DNA of 64,000 nt, taken from positions 5,143,525 to 5,207,524 of the forward strand of contig OZ244967.1 of NCBI GenBank assembly GCA_965222695.1. Direction: 5' to 3'. The DNA is from UBA7957 sp965222695 (GTDB lineage: Bacteria; Pseudomonadota; Gammaproteobacteria; Granulosicoccales; Granulosicoccaceae). The position numbers were made by a program, and so were the translations under genes. Of this stretch, positions 63,302 to 64,000 are shown one piece after another; position 1 is the stretch's first letter, and each line of letters starts with the position of its first letter. The notes beneath the pieces were generated by a model, which was given only the letters and a program-made list of their open reading frames with translations, was not told where the DNA came from and did no database searches.

Positions 63302-64000
63302 TAGAAAGATAATCGTTCACTACCACCTATTCAAAAATGCAGGCACATCTGTTGACAAAATGTTGAAAAATTCTTTCGGTGATGCGTGGACTAACTTTGA
63401 TCTTCCCACCGGTGGTGCACGAATTTCGCCGGAAAACCTAAAAGGCTATATTGACGAAAATCCGCATTTGCTGGCAGTGTCTTCTCACCAAATCGTACCG
63501 CCCGTACCCACCGAGGGAATAGATGTTTTTCCCATTGTGTTTATCCGCGACCCTATAGACAGAATCAAGTCCGCGTATCTGTTTGAGTGGCAAAAACAGC
63601 CTGCATTGAATAAACCAAAAGGCAGTTTCGCCAAATATGTTCGGGAGAAACTACAGCAGAGAAGAAGAAATGCAATTGAAGAGTTTCAGGTGCTCAAATT
63701 CGCGAATCGCGGATATTCTTCCCACACCGCTAATATTAAGCTCTCTGACGGGCAGTTACTGTCAAATGCAAAAGAATTCCTGGATGGTTTGAGCTGCTTC
63801 GGAATTGTTGAGAGTTTTAATCGGTCTATGGACTTGATGGAAACATATCTGCCGGCGGAATTTCCCCGTGTCAGGTTTGAGAAGTCGGTTCGGGCAAATT
63901 CCCTTCAGGATCCAGGATTGTCATTGGATGAAAAGCATGAGCAGATTAAGAGTGAATTAGGCGAAGAACTCTTTGCAGAGGTTGTAATGCGCAATCAAAT
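63294..64000 (+). CDS. Sulfotransferase family protein, N-terminal part (cut by window end)
   Basis: About 235 residues are visible, running off the window. The start ATG at 63294 overlaps the stop of the glycosyltransferase by 8 bases, so they are coupled. HYHLFKNAGTSVDKML is the 5'-phosphosulfate loop and VFIRDPIDRIKSAYLF the 3'-phosphate-binding block of PAPS-dependent sulfotransferases of the Sulfotransfer_2 type. It would sulfate a sugar of the capsule or another glycan. Part of the C-terminus is missing from the window. Confidence 0.87.
   Translation, partial: MSNRKIIVHYHLFKNAGTSVDKMLKNSFGDAWTNFDLPTGGARISPENLKGYIDENPHLLAVSSHQIVPPVPTEGIDVFPIVFIRDPIDRIKSAYLFEWQKQPALNKPKGSFAKYVREKLQQRRRNAIEEFQVLKFANRGYSSHTANIKLSDGQLLSNAKEFLDGLSCFGIVESFNRSMDLMETYLPAEFPRVRFEKSVRANSLQDPGLSLDEKHEQIKSELGEELFAEVVMRNQ

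Noticed and set aside
1..64000. CRISPR arrays, prophage or integrative element ends
   Set aside because: No regularly spaced direct repeats, cas, phage or integrase genes were seen; repeats found are palindromic dispersed elements.

Overview
The window is a continuous stretch of a Gram-negative, gammaproteobacterial chromosome. The evidence is a complete LPS inner-core set (Kdo transferase, Kdo kinase, late lipid A acyltransferase), the rhlB / trxA-rho neighbourhood, a 616-residue RpoD, a TolC-type outer-membrane protein preceded by a Pcm-like methyltransferase, and an H-NS-like protein. The transketolase-GAPDH-Pgk-Pyk-Fba block, with a Calvin-type class II aldolase, resembles those of sulfur-oxidising or other autotrophic gammaproteobacteria. 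RuBisCO is not in the window, so autotrophy is only a hint and the genus is not identified.

Layout. 1-7.5 kb: end of a thiolase gene, a DsbA-fold isomerase, proS, and a two-gene RND efflux system. 7.6-17.4 kb: a LysR regulator and mostly single genes (AI-2E family protein, MgtE, CopD-like protein, MsrA, PPK2, a von Willebrand A lipoprotein, a WbuC-type cupin, DUF6164), with two tandem MITE-like elements at 11767-12294. 17.4-23.9 kb (minus strand): an eight-gene, tightly overlapping operon, pepM-ppd-pntC-phnW-licD-CDP-glycerol transferase-tagD-CDP-glycerol transferase. It is built to make, activate and attach 2-aminoethylphosphonate together with glycerol phosphate. Its first two enzymes, PepM and phosphonopyruvate decarboxylase, each carry a large in-frame internal deletion. 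24-33.6 kb: a GT9 glycosyltransferase, kdkA, waaA, an lpxL-like gene, an isochorismatase-fold hydrolase, tolC, a pcm-like gene, an iron alcohol dehydrogenase and an aldehyde dehydrogenase. 33.8-44 kb: cold-shock protein, an unrecognised protein, rhlB, trxA, rho, purD, an H-NS-like gene, a CAT-anticodon tRNA and rpoD. 44.3-54.2 kb: tkt-gap-pgk-pyk-fba, then purC and the divergent purE-purK. 54.5 kb to the end: a group-2-type capsule export locus (kdsD, lipoprotein, kpsM, kpsT, kpsE, kpsD) followed by a two-domain glycosyltransferase and a sulfotransferase cut by the window edge, which suggests a sulfated surface polysaccharide.

How the parts fit. Much of the accessory content serves the cell envelope. 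The phosphonate/CDP-glycerol operon lies next to LPS core genes, so its product may decorate LPS or a related glycan, and the capsule locus adds a second polymer. The most unusual observations are the paired in-frame deletions in pepM and ppd, which should stop de novo 2-aminoethylphosphonate synthesis while leaving activation and transfer genes intact, and a small family of CTAG-bounded palindromic elements with two complete copies and one relic. A second repeat family (GAGCCTGT...ACAGGCTC ends) is intact between purE and purK and is interrupted by a REP-like pair upstream of proS. No rRNA genes, CRISPR arrays, transposase genes or prophage genes were seen.
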